64,000 nucleotides of DNA, from positions 124,001 through 188,000 of the forward strand of contig NZ_BMKK01000011.1 in NCBI RefSeq assembly GCF_014644295.1, given 5' to 3'. Made by a program: the position numbers and the translations under genes. Positions 18,285-27,673 of the stretch are shown piece by piece. The notes under the pieces are model-generated. The model was not told the DNA's origin. It did not search any database and worked only from the letters and a program-made list of their open reading frames with translations. Within the stretch, counting starts at the first letter, position 1. The number at the start of each line of letters is the position of its first letter. The DNA comes from Emticicia aquatilis (GTDB lineage: Bacteria > Bacteroidota > Bacteroidia > Cytophagales > Spirosomataceae).

Positions 18285-19955
18285 ATGAAAAAACTACACG
18301 TGCTCTTTATGCTCATGGCTGTGTATCAGCTGAGTTTTGCACAAAAAACAACTATCCAAATAGATTTAAATAAAAAAGTTGGCAAGATGTCAACGATGTG
18401 GGCGTGGTTTGGTGCCGACGAACCCAATTATGCCTATATGAAAGATGGCAAAAAATTGCTTACAGAATTAAGTCAGCTGAGTCCAGTACCTGTTTATTTT
18501 AGAGCCCATAATATGCTTACTTCGGGACACGATACGCTTTCAATGAAGTGGGGTTCGACCAATGTTTATACCGAAGATGCCAACGGCAAACCAATTTATG
18601 ACTGGACGCTTGTCGATAAGATTTTTGATACTTATCAGCAAAGAGGCATCAAGCCAATGGCACAATTTAGTTTTATGCCCGAAGCTCTTTCTACCAAACC
18701 ACAACCTTATGAGCATAATTGGAAACCAGGCATGAATTATACCGAAATCTTTAAAGGGTGGACGTACCCGCCAAAAGACTATAAAAAATGGGCCGATTTA
18801 GTTTATGCGTGGGTAAAACACTCGGTTGAAAGATACGGCAAAGCCGAAGTTGAAAGTTGGTATTGGGAACTCTGGAACGAACCAAACATTGGCTATTGGA
18901 GCGGAACGGTAGAAGAATATTGTAAACTCTACGATTATACCGCTGATGCCGCCCAACGAGCTTTGCCAACCATCAGAATAGGCGGCCCCGAAACGACTGG
19001 CCCAAGTTGGAATAAAGCGGCCGATTTCTTGAAAACTTTTCTAACTCACTGCGAATCAGGCACTAATTACGTAACGGGCAAAGTGGGTTCGCCGCTCGAT
19101 TTTATCACTTTTCATGCCAAAGGAGCTCCAAAAGTTGTGGATGGACACGTACAAATGAACGTAGGTACGCAGCTGCGAGATATTTCGGAAGGTTTCCGAA
19201 TAGTTACTTCTTATCCGAAATTTAAAAATTTGCCCATCATCATTGGCGAGTCTGACCCCGAAGGCTGTGCGGCTTGTGGCATGAAAACCAATCCATCAAA
19301 TGCGTATCGAAACGGCACAATGTATTCAAGTTATACGGCTGCTTCGTTTGCTCGAAAATATGCTTTGGCCGATTATTTCAAAGCCAATTTATTGGGAGCA
19401 GTGAGTTGGTCGTTTGAGTTTGAAAACCAACCGTATTTTTATGGTTTCCGAGATTTAGCCACCAATGGCATTGATAAACCCGTGCTGAATGTTTTTAGAA
19501 TGTACGGTATGATGTCGGGCGATAGGGTAGAGGTAAAAGGCAATCAGAATTATACGTTTACGATGGTGCGAGATTCGAGCGTACGTAAAAAAGCCGATAT
19601 TGATGCCCTTGCGAGCAAAGACCAACACTCGGCGGCGGTAATGGTTTGGCATTATCATGACGATGACCTAAAAGCCGAAGATGCCACAATCGAAGTTGAT
19701 ATAAAAGGTTTTCCTACCCAGCAAGTCAATTTTAAACATTACCGAATCGACAACGAAAATAGTAATTCGTACGAAGTTTGGAAGAAAATGGGTTCGCCCG
19801 AAAGTCCAACTGCCGAGCAAATCAGCATCTTAGAAAAAGCAGGGCAGTTGGCTTTGCTCACCTCGCCAAGCTATGTAAAAACTACCAATGGAACGCTAAA
19901 GTTAAATTTCAAATTACCTCGCCAAGGAGTTTCGTTATTGAGGTTTGATTGGTGA
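18285..19955 (+). CDS. Secreted glycoside hydrolase family 39-like enzyme
   Basis: A 556-residue protein with a signal peptide ending LSFAQ. It is a clan A TIM-barrel glycosidase of the GH39 (beta-xylosidase / alpha-L-iduronidase) type. The acid/base Glu is in YWELWNEPN, about residue 205, and the nucleophile Glu in LPIIIGESDPEG, about residue 326. The C-terminal ~140 residues are a beta-sandwich. It probably trims xylose- or uronic-acid-containing glycans in the periplasm. A TATATTTG -7 element at 18249-18256 lies 28 bases before the ATG, so it has its own promoter. Confidence 0.88.
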   Translation: MKKLHVLFMLMAVYQLSFAQKTTIQIDLNKKVGKMSTMWAWFGADEPNYAYMKDGKKLLTELSQLSPVPVYFRAHNMLTSGHDTLSMKWGSTNVYTEDANGKPIYDWTLVDKIFDTYQQRGIKPMAQFSFMPEALSTKPQPYEHNWKPGMNYTEIFKGWTYPPKDYKKWADLVYAWVKHSVERYGKAEVESWYWELWNEPNIGYWSGTVEEYCKLYDYTADAAQRALPTIRIGGPETTGPSWNKAADFLKTFLTHCESGTNYVTGKVGSPLDFITFHAKGAPKVVDGHVQMNVGTQLRDISEGFRIVTSYPKFKNLPIIIGESDPEGCAACGMKTNPSNAYRNGTMYSSYTAASFARKYALADYFKANLLGAVSWSFEFENQPYFYGFRDLATNGIDKPVLNVFRMYGMMSGDRVEVKGNQNYTFTMVRDSSVRKKADIDALASKDQHSAAVMVWHYHDDDLKAEDATIEVDIKGFPTQQVNFKHYRIDNENSNSYEVWKKMGSPESPTAEQISILEKAGQLALLTSPSYVKTTNGTLKLNFKLPRQGVSLLRFDW

Positions 19956-19978
19956 TTTTATTTGCTTAGGAATAAGAA

Positions 19979-20180
19979 AAGCCGTAGGCTTGATTGATAT
20001 TGTAGCAACGGATTTTAATCCGTTAAATGATGTAAGCATTGATATTGTTCAAACCTACGGTTTTTAGATGTTTGTTTTGATGATTTCACATCGGATTAAA
20101 ATCTGACGCTACAAAATTTAGCCAAGCCTTCGGCTTTTGTGTTGAAATGTATTTGAGTTGTAGAAAAATGCCGAAGGCAT
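19979..20180. repeat. Composite inverted-repeat element
   Basis: Starts with the hairpin AAGCC-GTA-GGCTT (19979-19991). Two long arms then face each other: TGTAGC...GATTTTAATCCG (20001-20022) and CGGATTAAAATC...GCTACA (20091-20113). It ends with the mini-hairpins AAGCC-TTC-GGCTT and ATGCC-GAA-GGCAT (20168-20180). The layout is MITE- or REP-like. No open frame is inside. Confidence 0.65.
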
Positions 20181-20381
20181 GATATTATTTCTTCGCCCCA
20201 TTTGCTTATTATCTTATTGATTTTTCTTGAAGTTAATGAGAGGAGAATATCTCCTCTCTAACCTAATCAATTCATTGGTCATGGAATAAAGTACATTCCA
20301 CTTCTTCAAGTGAAACACTACTATTTACCTTTAAGAATATGTGTTTTGCTCGGATAAAATAAATAGTCGAGGTATTAAAAA

Positions 20382-20425
20382 ACTAATTTTTAAGGTGGAC
20401 AAAATTCACTAAAACGTTGACAATT
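20382..20425 (+). repeat. Direct repeat, left copy (possible IS end)
   Basis: ACTAATTT, five bases, GTGGACAAAA, 13 bases, TGACAATT. The same order and near-same spacing return at 20880-20924. Repeated GTGGACA-type boxes at one end recall transposase binding sites, but no transposase remains. Confidence 0.5.
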
Positions 20426-20551
20426 CAATTAATACATTGTATTTAGTAGCATTTTTTGTTGTTGAGAGACTTTTACTGCATAAAACTTCTAATATCGGAA
20501 AGGACATTCTATTTAGTAACCTGCATAATGTGGCCTTGAAGAGTAAAGCGT

Positions 20552-20599
20552 AATCAATTTATTAGGGTATAGAAGAATTGTACCCTAATAAACTTGATT
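20552..20599. repeat. Strong hairpin inside the repeat-flanked gap
   Basis: AATCAATTTATTAGGGTA pairs with TACCCTAATAAACTTGATT over about 18 bp with one bulged base and an 11-base loop. It has no neighbouring gene end that it would obviously terminate. Confidence 0.55.
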
Positions 20600-20879
20600 G
20601 ACTTGTAGCATAGTTGTTTTGGCTTCTATCTACTTCCATGTTTAACTACACGAAAGCATACCATTATTGCTTGATTGCTTGTGGGATATTTCAAATTGGG
20701 GGCCTTAATATTGGAGTAAGAAATTTTCTAATCCAATTCACCGTTCATGCACAGCTTAAAATAATCGTATGAATATCCAATAAGACAATCAAAGCAAAAA
20801 TGATACTGTATTGGGGTACGAGGGTTTGCTCAATAGCAATTGTTTGATGGTACAAAGTAATTTTCATTTACTCTAAAAT

Positions 20880-20924
20880 ACTAATTTCGAGAGTGGACAA
20901 AACACAAAGAAAAAGTGGACAATT
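20880..20924 (+). repeat. Direct repeat, right copy (possible IS end)
   Basis: ACTAATTT, five bases, GTGGACAAAA, 13 bases, TGGACAATT. Pairs with the copy at 20382-20425 in the same orientation. Confidence 0.5.
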
Positions 20925-21102
20925 AAGAAAAAAGGCTTTTTGAGCGAATATAAGTGCCGATAATTAGAAGAAAACTTTGAGTATAAGCTACTTAGTAATT
21001 ACCTACTCACCGTAAAACTTTTTGAAATTTTGTTGGAATTTTAAATAATAATCATTTACTTTGAATTACAAAGTACTTTTAAATATTTAAAAACATAAAA
21101 TT

Positions 21103-21393
21103 ATGACAGCAAACAACAACCGATTGACGATTATCTTATCAGCCGCTGGGCTTCTATTATTATTGCCTTTAGTGGCTATGCAATTTACAAGCGAAGTAAA
21201 TTGGACACTCTCAGATTTCGTAATAGCGGGCATTTTGCTATTCGGAACAGGAGGACTGATTGAATTGGCTATCCGAAAAATCAATCAAGTCAGTCTAAGA
21301 GTTTGGGTGATTTTAGGAATCTTATTGGTATTATTTTTAGTTTGGGCCGAATTGGCCGTTGGAATCTTCGGAACGCCATTTGCTGGAAGCTGA
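21103..21393 (+). CDS. Small membrane protein of unknown function
   Basis: A 96-residue protein with three hydrophobic segments, at about residues 8-27, 39-57 and 67-88. The only notable residues are a conserved-looking FGTGGLIELAIRK between the second and third helices. The leader ACATAAAATTATG matches the start context of other secreted or membrane genes here. I do not recognise a specific family. It ends 13 bp before the convergent AraC gene stop. Confidence 0.75.
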   Translation: MTANNNRLTIILSAAGLLLLLPLVAMQFTSEVNWTLSDFVIAGILLFGTGGLIELAIRKINQVSLRVWVILGILLVLFLVWAELAVGIFGTPFAGS

Positions 21394-21405
21394 TTCGGAT
21401 AAAAT

Positions 21406-22188
21406 CTAAACTTGGCTTGGTGAATAACCAAACATTTTCTTAAACGCAAACGAAAAATGGGATAAATCTTCAAAGCCCAAATCGAGGTAAATCTCAGTGG
21501 GCTTTTTATTTTTCTTTTCGATAAGAAAATGAGCTTCGTGTAAACGTTTTTGAACTAACCAACGGCTTGGTGTTTGGTTAAAAATTCTTTCAAAATCTCG
21601 TTTAAAAGCCGAAAGACTTCTTCCTGTAAGGTAGGCAAACCGCTCAATACTAACATTAAATTTATAATTTTTATTCATAAAGGCTTCAATATCAAGCTTT
21701 TCGGGTATTCCGAAGTCAAAGAAAATATTAATATATTCAGGATTTTCCTTGAGTAAAATCAATAATAATTCGCTTCGTTTTAAATCGAAAAAATCGGGAT
21801 TAATCACACCTTCTCGGGTGAAGTAAGGAGTAAGCGAATAAACAAAGTTTTCGACCAAAACAGTTGGCTTAGGTCGAAGAATCGCATCTTTAATTTTAGT
21901 TTCTCCGACATGAAATTTATATTGTTCGTTGAATTTTTTCAGAAAAACTTGGTCGAATGTGACAATGATTTTTTTGAATTTTTGCTCATCGTCATACATT
22001 TTGTTATATTTTACTAAATGGTTTCGACGTATGATTCCATAATCACCAGTTTTTACCTTAAATTCTTTATTGCCATCAAAGTAATTGATTGTGCCGCTTA
22101 TCAGATACAAAAAGAAATGCTCTGATATAAATTGTTCAGGCGAAATTTGTGGACCGATGTAGCAAGATTTTAATTCAGATACATTCAT
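21406..22188 (-). CDS. AraC family transcriptional regulator
   Basis: 260 residues. The N-terminal half is a cupin-like AraC ligand domain (FFLYLISGTINYFDG, VKTGDYGIIRRNHLVKY). The C-terminal ~100 residues hold two HTH motifs: VSIERFAYLTGRSLSAFKRDF and PTEIYLDLGFEDLSHFSFAFKK followed by GYSPS. It starts four bases after the NAD-dependent reductase gene on the same strand and is probably co-transcribed, so it may regulate that reductase. Confidence 0.9.
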   Translation of the reverse strand: MNVSELKSCYIGPQISPEQFISEHFFLYLISGTINYFDGNKEFKVKTGDYGIIRRNHLVKYNKMYDDEQKFKKIIVTFDQVFLKKFNEQYKFHVGETKIKDAILRPKPTVLVENFVYSLTPYFTREGVINPDFFDLKRSELLLILLKENPEYINIFFDFGIPEKLDIEAFMNKNYKFNVSIERFAYLTGRSLSAFKRDFERIFNQTPSRWLVQKRLHEAHFLIEKKNKKPTEIYLDLGFEDLSHFSFAFKKMFGYSPSQV

Positions 22189-22192
22189 TTTG

Positions 22193-23230
22193 TCAGAAGT
22201 TATATTTAAATAAACTCTCTACAGTTGCTAAAAGTGCTTCTTCTTTTGAGCGAGGCTGCCAATCAAGTACTTTTCTTGCTTTTTCATTACTCGAATCTCG
22301 ATATTTACTGAGCATAGGAACAAGGGCTTTGGCTTGCGAATTAAACAACGCTGCAATTTTCACTACCCAATCAGGCAATCTTTTTGTCGATATTTTATTT
22401 CCTTGTTCGCCCAGTTGTTTTTTAAAAAAGATTGCAATATCTGGCAAGGTCATTACTCCATCCGATAAGGCTAAAAACCTTTGAGCGTTGGCAGCTTCGT
22501 TAGTCATGGCTTTGATGTGTAAATCGGCTAAATCTCTTACATCAACAATACTGATAGTGATATTTGGAATAGCTTTCATTGAACCGTCAAGTATTTTCTT
22601 TAATAACTCAAATCCGCTCGAGAGTTTTGCCGAATAAGCTGGACCAAAAATACCTACAGGGTTTATTACCGAAAGTTGTAAATCACGACCTTCATTTTTT
22701 ATAAATTCCCAAGCTGCTTTTTCGGCCATTACTTTTGATTTATTATACGCCGAAAGCCCTTTTTCGTTAGGATTTGTCCAATTTTCTTCGGTTATGACTT
22801 TACTCTTATCAGCATGACTATAGCCAACCGCTCCAAAATTTGAGGTCATAACAACTCTTTTTACGCCCGCATCACGAGCCGCTTTTAGTACACGGAGTGT
22901 ACCTTCAACGGCAGGTTTTATCATTTCGTTTTCATCTTTCGGAATCTCCAAATGTATTGGTGAGGCTACGTGCAAAACATAGTCACAGCCTTCAACGGCT
23001 TTATCCCAATTTTTATCTGTTAGTAAATCGGTTTCGATAAACGTAAGATTGTAAAAAGTTAGAATTCCACTTGCTTTTAAACTTTCTATTATCTCATCTT
23101 TTCTTTTCAAAGACCTAAGGGTTGTTCTGACCTGATAACCTTTTTCGAGTAATTGTTTAATACATTCGATGGCTACAAATCCTGTTCCACCAGTAACTAA
23201 TACTAATTTATTGTTTGCTGAATTTTCCAT
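22193..23230 (-). CDS. NAD(P)-dependent epimerase/aldehyde reductase (extended SDR)
   Basis: A 345-residue extended short-chain dehydrogenase of the dihydroflavonol-4-reductase/aldehyde-reductase type. It has the Rossmann motif VTGGTGFVAIECIKQLL (about residues 12-28), the S-N-F-G-A-V region, and the catalytic YNKSK with Tyr and Lys. Substrates of the family are ketones, aldehydes and carbonyl natural products. It is the first gene of a two-gene unit with an AraC regulator. Confidence 0.9.
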   Translation of the reverse strand: MENSANNKLVLVTGGTGFVAIECIKQLLEKGYQVRTTLRSLKRKDEIIESLKASGILTFYNLTFIETDLLTDKNWDKAVEGCDYVLHVASPIHLEIPKDENEMIKPAVEGTLRVLKAARDAGVKRVVMTSNFGAVGYSHADKSKVITEENWTNPNEKGLSAYNKSKVMAEKAAWEFIKNEGRDLQLSVINPVGIFGPAYSAKLSSGFELLKKILDGSMKAIPNITISIVDVRDLADLHIKAMTNEAANAQRFLALSDGVMTLPDIAIFFKKQLGEQGNKISTKRLPDWVVKIAALFNSQAKALVPMLSKYRDSSNEKARKVLDWQPRSKEEALLATVESLFKYNF

Positions 23231-23820
23231 GTTTTTTTAAGTTTTACGTTGCAAAATTAGTCTTAAAAATAAAGCGAAACTTTGTTGAAAAGTCCAAATT
23301 TGCTTTGTTAAAAAGTTCAGAAATTTAAAAAAAATAAAAGATTATTTTCATGCTTTAACTCTGAGCATTTTTTAACTTTTTTTTTCGATTAGAAAATGGT
23401 GGAATCTAATTACGACTCAAAAAAAATTTCTCACTTAAAATCGACGGATTATCTCAATTAACTTCTTTCAAAAGTTTTAATCCTAACATCGCACGGTTGG
23501 GTTAAGATTAATTATAAAAAAACGCTAAAATTAGTGTATTTAGATTTTGCTAATAGACGTAATCACTGTTTTATTCGTATATATATTACCAGAGAATATT
23601 TTATTTGATATTGTATATAGGTATATTACAATCGCCAATGTTGGTTTAGGAAATATACTCATACAAACCTTCAAGAGTTATGTTTGCGATTAATAAATTA
23701 CGGATACTTAGTAATATGAAAATGTAGTTATTCTGAAATAAGTTGAGCTGTTGATAGATGATTATTTTAAAAGCCAAATCGGGCTAATTGTAATAAATTA
23801 CTACTCAAAAATAATTAGCT
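23231..23820. other. AT-rich intergenic region
   Basis: About 590 bp between divergent genes. It is very AT-rich, without open frames, and I see no hairpin or repeat that I would defend. It must contain both promoters. Confidence 0.5.
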
Positions 23821-25161
23821 ATGAAAACATTCATTTTTACATTCATTTGCCTTGCTTTCTTCCCAGTATGTAGTACTTATTCCCAGGTCAATTTAAGTTT
23901 AAACTTGCTATCAAATAAGTTTAGTAGTATTGTTGATATTGCAAATGCTCGTGACAATAGACTATTTATTGTCGAACAATCAGGAGTTATAAAGGTGATT
24001 TCGGCCGGCGATGAAATTCAAGCAAAACCCTTTCTTGATATCAGGACTAAGGTAAATTGGAGCGGTGAGATGGGGCTTCTTGGTTTGGCATTTCATCCAA
24101 ATTATCATCAAAATGGCTATTTTTACATAAACTACATAGATAAAAATCAGAATACAGTTGTGGCGAGGTATCGAAAATCTCAAACAGATTCGACGGTTGC
24201 TGATACAACTTCTGCAACAACGCTTCTAACTTTTTCCCAACCCTATACCAATCATAATGGTGGTGATTTGAATTTTGGACCCGATGGCTATTTATACATT
24301 AGTTCGGGCGATGGTGGGAGTGGTGGCGACCCGCTTGATATGGGGCAAAACAAAACTACTTTGCTTGGTAAAATCCTACGGATTGATGTAAATGGAGCAT
24401 TGCCTTATGGAATTCCTGTTGGAAATCCATTTGCAGATGGTGCAGGTGGAAATGCGGACGAAATTTGGTCGTTAGGTTTACGAAACCCATGGCGATTTAG
24501 CTTTGATAGACAAAACGGTGATATGTGGATAGCCGATGTTGGCCAAAATGAATACGAAGAAATAGATTTAGAGCCAGCAGGGAGTTTAGGTGGTAAAAAC
24601 TATGGTTGGCGATGCTACGAAGGCAATCATACTTATAATTCGGCCAATTGTTTGGCTCAATCGGCTTATACTTTTCCTGTTTATGAGTATTCACACAGCG
24701 AAGGTTGCTCTATTACTGGTGGATTTGTTTATAGAGGCAATGCCTTTCCTCCGCTTCAAGGAAGATATATTTATGCAGATTTTTGTAATGGAAAAGTTTA
24801 TTCTTTGAAAAAAGATGGTGTCAACTGGGTAAGTGAAGTACTATTTCAAGATGCTGCCGCTCGAATCTCGACTTTTGGCGAAAGCGTAAACGGCGAACTT
24901 TTTGTGGGCGACATTAATGGTAAACTTTATCAGATTTGTGAACTTAATACATTAGCTTCTGCTTCTTCGTTGACCATCAATAACCAACCAATATCAACGG
25001 GCGAATATCATTCGGGTAATAAAATAAGTTCAATTGGTAGTGTAGTAAATCCTTCTTTAGTCAATTTTTTTGCTTTCAAATCAGTAGAATTAGGCCCGGG
25101 TTTTAAAGTTGATAATGGAGCTGTATTTCGAGCAAAAACAAGCGTTTGTGCTAAATGGTAA
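23821..25161 (+). CDS. Secreted PQQ-dependent sugar (glucose/sorbosone) dehydrogenase
   Basis: 446 residues with a signal peptide (to about residue 21). The six-bladed beta-propeller of the GSDH family is shown by FIVEQSGVIKVI, WSGEMGLLGLAFHP, YTNHNGGDLNFGPDGYLYISSGDGG with the catalytic His, LGKILRIDV, and LGLRNPWRFSFD. It oxidises aldoses in the periplasm with PQQ as cofactor. The C-terminal ~65 residues form the 3-coathanger stack domain (YHSGNKISSIGSV ... VELGPGFKVDNGAVFRA) common on secreted Bacteroidota proteins. No PQQ biosynthesis genes are nearby, so the cofactor may be scavenged. Confidence 0.92.
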   Translation: MKTFIFTFICLAFFPVCSTYSQVNLSLNLLSNKFSSIVDIANARDNRLFIVEQSGVIKVISAGDEIQAKPFLDIRTKVNWSGEMGLLGLAFHPNYHQNGYFYINYIDKNQNTVVARYRKSQTDSTVADTTSATTLLTFSQPYTNHNGGDLNFGPDGYLYISSGDGGSGGDPLDMGQNKTTLLGKILRIDVNGALPYGIPVGNPFADGAGGNADEIWSLGLRNPWRFSFDRQNGDMWIADVGQNEYEEIDLEPAGSLGGKNYGWRCYEGNHTYNSANCLAQSAYTFPVYEYSHSEGCSITGGFVYRGNAFPPLQGRYIYADFCNGKVYSLKKDGVNWVSEVLFQDAAARISTFGESVNGELFVGDINGKLYQICELNTLASASSLTINNQPISTGEYHSGNKISSIGSVVNPSLVNFFAFKSVELGPGFKVDNGAVFRAKTSVCAKW

Positions 25162-25358
25162 TACAGTATCTAATTCTTTCTTTCTCGAAAACTATCTATT
25201 AAATGTTTTCAAGATTAAATTACATTCCTTCACCTAACTGGCTCACGAGGCTTGTCAGTGCTTTATTGTCTTAATCACCCTCAAAATTGTCTAACATACA
25301 CACCTAAAAAGTGTAAATTCTGCCCTACCTTTGTGCAAAAACCTACCCATTATAATAA

Positions 25359-26558
25359 ATGAAAACCCACAGTAAAGTACCAAAAGAAATTATTGCTTTT
25401 ACTTCATGTTCGATGGTACTTACCGCACTTGGCATTGATATTATGCTTCCTGCATTTGCAGATTTACGCCGTCATTTTTCGATTGTTGAAGAAACCGCAC
25501 AAACTGATAAACTGATTTCGTTTTTTTTTATGGGGCAAATCACACAGATAATTTTTGGCTATCTGACCGATAAAATGGGCCGATTACCAATCCTCAGATT
25601 CGGAGTAATTTTATATATTATCTGTGGTTTTGCTACGGTTTATGCCCCAAATATCGAATGGATGTTTGTGCTAAGATTTATATCGGGTATGGGTGCAGCA
25701 GCCGTATTAATGACCTCCATAGCCTCTGTGCGTGACCAATATGCTGGCGATGAAATGGCCAGAATCATGTCGTTGGTGCTGGCGTTATTTTTGTTTACAC
25801 CAGTTATAGCACCTGCTTTAGGAGCGTTCGTATTAAAATTTTATTCTTGGAAATGTGTTTTTCTGATTCCGCCTACCTTTGCCTTAATTGTGCTTATTTG
25901 GTCATTCCGCATAAAAGAATCACATCCCAAAGAAGCCCGAATTCATTTACCAATCAAAGATTTGTTACCCAAATTCAAATCCATTATTACAGACTGGCAT
26001 TTTCTTCGATACTCCATTATTGCCACACTTTTATTCGCTATACTGAGTAGCTATGTTTCAAGTTCTGAACGAATCATCGGTGAGATTTACAACAGTCCCA
26101 AGCTATTCCCAATCATTTTTGGTACAATAGGCTTGCTCATGGCTATATTATCTTTGAGCAATTCGTTCTTTACTCGAAAGTTTGGGGCCAAAAATACGCT
26201 TCGGGTAATACTACTAATGTATCTTGCTGTTTCGGCTTTACTTGTCTTGGTTACTTTTTTCATTGGTAATCCTCCACCAATGATTTACTTTTTTATACTT
26301 ATTGCTCTTCTAATGGCATTCACAACCGCAGGTGACCCTAACAGTAGCTCAATAGCTTTAGAATTTATGGGCGAGAATGCAGGCTTAGCTGCATCAGTTT
26401 ACGGTACAATATTCTTTTTTATCGGCTCAAGTATTGGAGCAGCCATTAGTAGTCAGCTTTCAAACGGAGTGCTTCCATTAGCAATTAGTGCTTTTGGGCT
26501 TAGTGCTTTGGCCGTTTTATTATCATTTAGTGATAAAACCAATAAGTCTTCTTTATGA
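25359..26558 (+). CDS. MFS exporter of the Bcr/CflA drug-efflux type
   Basis: A 399-residue transporter with about twelve hydrophobic segments. The first loop has GYLTDKMGRLPILRFG, matching the MFS motif G-x-x-x-D-x-x-G-R, and the N-terminal GIDIMLPAF segment is typical of Bcr/CflA proteins. These export drugs and small metabolites by proton antiport across the inner membrane. An AraC regulator follows 71 bp after the stop with its own promoter. A TACCTTTG box at 25326-25333 is a possible -7 element. Confidence 0.92.
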   Translation: MKTHSKVPKEIIAFTSCSMVLTALGIDIMLPAFADLRRHFSIVEETAQTDKLISFFFMGQITQIIFGYLTDKMGRLPILRFGVILYIICGFATVYAPNIEWMFVLRFISGMGAAAVLMTSIASVRDQYAGDEMARIMSLVLALFLFTPVIAPALGAFVLKFYSWKCVFLIPPTFALIVLIWSFRIKESHPKEARIHLPIKDLLPKFKSIITDWHFLRYSIIATLLFAILSSYVSSSERIIGEIYNSPKLFPIIFGTIGLLMAILSLSNSFFTRKFGAKNTLRVILLMYLAVSALLVLVTFFIGNPPPMIYFFILIALLMAFTTAGDPNSSSIALEFMGENAGLAASVYGTIFFFIGSSIGAAISSQLSNGVLPLAISAFGLSALAVLLSFSDKTNKSSL

Positions 26559-26580
26559 TATTACTCAAATAATTGATACT

Positions 26581-26612
26581 TTTGGGTATATTCAGTCAAA
26601 TTCGTATATTTG
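26581..26612 (+). promoter_or_regulatory. Promoter of the AraC-type gene at 26.6 kb
   Basis: TTTG at 26581-26584 and TATATTTG at 26605-26612 with a 20-base spacer fit the Bacteroidota promoter. The start would fall about ten bases before the ATG at 26630. Confidence 0.6.
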
Positions 26613-26629
26613 ATTTTTACAACAAATAT

Positions 26630-27574
26630 ATGAATAGCATTTCAGTCGAAGAGTTTTATAAAGAAATCAATGTTCCGCTTCCCGAAGGCTTTAAAAAAGA
26701 AATCGGGCATTTTAATGTTTTTGAAATAGATGATTTTATTAGAGGGCTTCGAGAGAAAAACCTCATGCTTTATAATCGTAGGGCTTATTATAAAATCAGC
26801 CTTATTATTGGTAAAAACCGAGCTGAATATGCCGATAAGGTGATAGACATTGAGCAAAATGCCCTGCTTTTTGCTACCCCCTTGATTCCCTATCATTACG
26901 TGCCGCAAGATGCTAATCAAAGCGGACATTTTTGTGTATTTACTCCTGAATTTATACACCGTAGCAAAACAGGAATGGCGATTGATGAATTGCCAATTTT
27001 TCGCCCCGACGGTTTTCCGATTTTTCAACTTACTGATAAAAATGTAGAAGAACTAAAGGCTATTTTCGAGAAAATGCACCAAGAAATAGCTTCTGATTAT
27101 GCTTATAAGTATGATTTGCTTCGTAACTATGTACTCGAACTCATTCATTACGGCCAAAAACTCCAACCCATAACGGCTCTGTATTCGGCTCATAATGCAG
27201 CCACGAGGGTGTCTTCTTTGTTTTTAGAATTGCTCGAAAGGCAATTTCCGATAGAATCACCTCAGCAAAAGCTCAATCTTCGTACTGCCAAAGATTATGC
27301 CGACCGTCTGGCCGTGCACGTTAATCATTTGAATAAAGTTTTGAAAGAAAATACAGGAAAAACTACTACCGAAATAATTAGTAGTAGGGTAACACAAGAA
27401 GCTAAGATTTTACTTCGACAAACCGACTGGAATATCTCCGAAATTGCCTATTCGTTGGGCTTTGAAGAAGTAGCTCATTTTTCTAATTTCTTCAAACGTC
27501 AGACCTCACTTTCACCTGCTCAGTTTAGAAGCCCCCTAACCGCTGCGGCGGACCGCCCCCAATGGGGGAATTAA
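26630..27574 (+). CDS. AraC family transcriptional regulator
   Basis: 314 residues from the ATG at 26630; upstream promoter position excludes the earlier in-frame ATG at 26573. The N-terminal domain has RAYYKISLIIGKNRAEYADKV, a cupin-type sensor. The HTH pair lies in RTAKDYADRLAVHVNHLNKVLKE-type and ISEIAYSLGFEEVAHFSNFFKR helices. The last ~14 residues (SPLTAAADRPQWGN) are encoded by a GC-rich sequence with a hairpin and look like read-through into a dispersed repeat. It likely controls the neighbouring exporter or the SDR gene downstream. Confidence 0.9.
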   Translation: MNSISVEEFYKEINVPLPEGFKKEIGHFNVFEIDDFIRGLREKNLMLYNRRAYYKISLIIGKNRAEYADKVIDIEQNALLFATPLIPYHYVPQDANQSGHFCVFTPEFIHRSKTGMAIDELPIFRPDGFPIFQLTDKNVEELKAIFEKMHQEIASDYAYKYDLLRNYVLELIHYGQKLQPITALYSAHNAATRVSSLFLELLERQFPIESPQQKLNLRTAKDYADRLAVHVNHLNKVLKENTGKTTTEIISSRVTQEAKILLRQTDWNISEIAYSLGFEEVAHFSNFFKRQTSLSPAQFRSPLTAAADRPQWGN

Positions 27575-27673
27575 TATTTAGATATTTGAATTTTGCAAAT
27601 AATGATTTCGTTTTTGCAAACATATAGCCAACAATTAGCCTCAACTTTGCAACATCAAATAAAACCAAAAAAA

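Larger units (their letters stand above)
19956..21102. other. 1.1-kb non-coding stretch with repeats and scars
   Basis: No open frame of useful length on either strand. It holds a composite palindromic repeat (19979-20180), two diverged copies of a 45-bp direct repeat 498 bp apart (20382 and 20880), and a strong hairpin between them (20552-20599). It looks like a graveyard of small mobile elements. Confidence 0.6.
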
